A DNA stretch of 25,216 bases from Chitinispirillales bacterium. GTDB lineage: Bacteria; Fibrobacterota; Chitinivibrionia; Chitinivibrionales; Chitinivibrionaceae. Shown here piece by piece: positions 24,098-25,216 of this stretch; position 1 is the stretch's first letter, and the number at the start of each line of letters is the position of its first letter. The translations under genes and the position numbers were made by a program. The stretch spans positions 1-25,216 of the forward strand of contig JAIRUI010000112.1 of the NCBI GenBank assembly GCA_031254455.1, read 5' to 3'. The notes beneath the pieces are model-generated. The model saw nothing but the letters and a program-made list of their open reading frames with translations, made no database searches and was not told the origin of the DNA.

Positions 24098-25216
24098 ATG
24101 GCGATTCCTCAAATATTTATGCAAATATCTGCGGCAAGGGAACGCGGTGATTTAAAAACAGTCCGAAGGTTATTTAAATCGGTTGAAAAAGGATATGGAG
24201 ATAATTCTTATTTTCTTTTTGAAAAAGGAATGTTTGAATTATTAAACGGAGCAAATAAAAAGACTGTTGTTTTACCGTTGTTTGAAAAAGCTTATAGATG
24301 CGGCTTAAATGAAAATTTTGACTTTTTATTCAGATTCGGAATGCTTTTATATGAATTGGGAATATATGCCACATCGGCAGAAGTACTTGGGAAAGCAATC
24401 GCTATAAAACCCGACCATGTAGGCGTATTGGGTTATTTGGCGTGTGTTTTTGAAAAAACCGGTAATCCGGTTACCGCAACGAACACATATAAAATTGCGC
24501 TTAAAATAGAGCCGAGAAATATTAGTATAAATTTTAATATCGCCGGAACTTTGATGGTTTGCGGTTATCAGGAAGAAGCGCTTGAGGCGTACAAAAAGGC
24601 TGTAGAATGTATTAAAGAAGATTCGCTGCGTTTAACAAATGCTTACAATTACTCAAATTATTTGTTTTATTCAAATTATGTTGAGATGAACCGTGATGAA
24701 TATTTTGCTCTTTGTCAGAAATACAGGACGATTTGGGAAAATGAAATTCCGAATATAAGACCGATTTTCCCGGAAACTGAAAAAATAAAAATCGGATTTG
24801 TTTCCGGTGATTTTTATTTTATGGCGGTATCTTTTTTTGTAAGTTCGTTATTTGAGAATTACGATAAAAATAAATTTGAATTCCATTTATTTTCTACTCT
24901 CGCCCGTGAAAAATATGATAAAAACACAAAAATGTTTATGGAACAAACCGATAAATGGCACGATATTGCCAAATTAAATGTTAACGATGTCGTAAATTTG
25001 ATAAAAAAAGAGAAAATCACCGTATTGGTTGATTTGTCCGGGCATACCGGAGGAAACGGTCTGCTTATTTTTGGACGACGTCCTGCGCCGATTCAAATAA
25101 ATTACTGCGGTTATCCTAATACTACAGGATTAAAAAGCATTGATTACAGAATTACCGACAATGTTTGCGAGCCTGACGATGCGCAAAATTATCATAGTGA
25201 AAAATTATTCAAAATG
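24098..25216 (+). CDS. TPR/GT41 O-GlcNAc transferase-like protein, 5' part
   Basis: Runs off the window after 373 codons. Residues 15-175 are helical repeats, with clear TPRs at 94-170. From 229 the GT41 (SPINDLY/OGT) catalytic domain begins: KIGFVSGDF, ITVLVDLSGHTGGN (307-320), RRPAPIQINYCGYPNTTG (328-344), IDYRITD. These enzymes transfer a sugar from UDP-GlcNAc or a similar donor to proteins. The usual His after SGDF (as in GDFxxHP) is replaced: SGDFYFMAVSFF. The donor-binding half lies beyond the end. AGGG precedes the ATG, and the small membrane protein gene is 12 bp upstream. Confidence 0.88.
   Translation, partial: MAIPQIFMQISAARERGDLKTVRRLFKSVEKGYGDNSYFLFEKGMFELLNGANKKTVVLPLFEKAYRCGLNENFDFLFRFGMLLYELGIYATSAEVLGKAIAIKPDHVGVLGYLACVFEKTGNPVTATNTYKIALKIEPRNISINFNIAGTLMVCGYQEEALEAYKKAVECIKEDSLRLTNAYNYSNYLFYSNYVEMNRDEYFALCQKYRTIWENEIPNIRPIFPETEKIKIGFVSGDFYFMAVSFFVSSLFENYDKNKFEFHLFSTLAREKYDKNTKMFMEQTDKWHDIAKLNVNDVVNLIKKEKITVLVDLSGHTGGNGLLIFGRRPAPIQINYCGYPNTTGLKSIDYRITDNVCEPDDAQNYHSEKLFKM

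Overview
The window looks like the chromosome of a Gram-negative, polysaccharide-degrading bacterium. It has LspA, a LolA-like carrier, lipoproteins, a GH5+CE4 secreted enzyme with a FlgD-like C-terminal module, and a GT41 TPR glycosyltransferase. A gut-type Fibrobacterota-like organism would fit, but that is an inference from style; no rRNA is present.

Region 1 (1-13600) is one large secreted glycoside hydrolase/deacetylase gene (286-874 plus 11191-13490) split by a 10,308-bp insertion. The insertion (875-11182) has perfect 29-bp terminal inverted repeats and an exact 8-bp target duplication (CTTTGAAA at 867-874 and 11183-11190), and carries an IS1595-family transposase (10129-11088). Removing the insert plus one duplication copy restores a 962-codon frame across the GH5 acid/base motif (LIFETLNE). 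The insertion therefore looks recent and destroys the enzyme.

The transposon's cargo is the most interesting part. It holds: (a) a candidate RiPP locus, with a 37-residue precursor (4542-4655), an intergenic hairpin and a radical SAM/SPASM maturase with a PqqD-like N-terminal domain (3000-4472), convergent with a small protein bearing a possible Cys-His-Asp triad (2485-2991); (b) a 428-aa protein with a HEPN-like RNETTH motif (1030-2316), whose start is preceded, at nearly the same distance, by the 29-bp element found upstream of the precursor; (c) a minus-strand run of membrane proteins and lipoproteins (7843 to 4773); (d) a coupled pair encoding a repeat-rich Cys/His protein and a BNR-type propeller (9940 to 8216); (e) a 161-bp nested inverted-repeat structure (7973-8133). 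The cargo is a predicted mobile peptide-modification and envelope module; nothing in the sequence proves its function.

Region 2 (13600-19500) is a decayed membrane-protein remnant followed by housekeeping genes: an IMP dehydrogenase-like gene, a LolA-like gene, aspS on the opposite strand, lspA and an overlapping RluA-family pseudouridine synthase.

Region 3 (19500-25216) has a secreted 473-aa protein of unknown function, a 410-bp gene-free stretch rich in hairpins and promoters, a small exported acidic/Lys-rich protein, a tRNA operon (Gly-fMet-Gly-Cys, minus strand), a small membrane protein downstream of rho, rho itself, a small membrane protein, and the 5' part of a GT41 glycosyltransferase that runs off the window.
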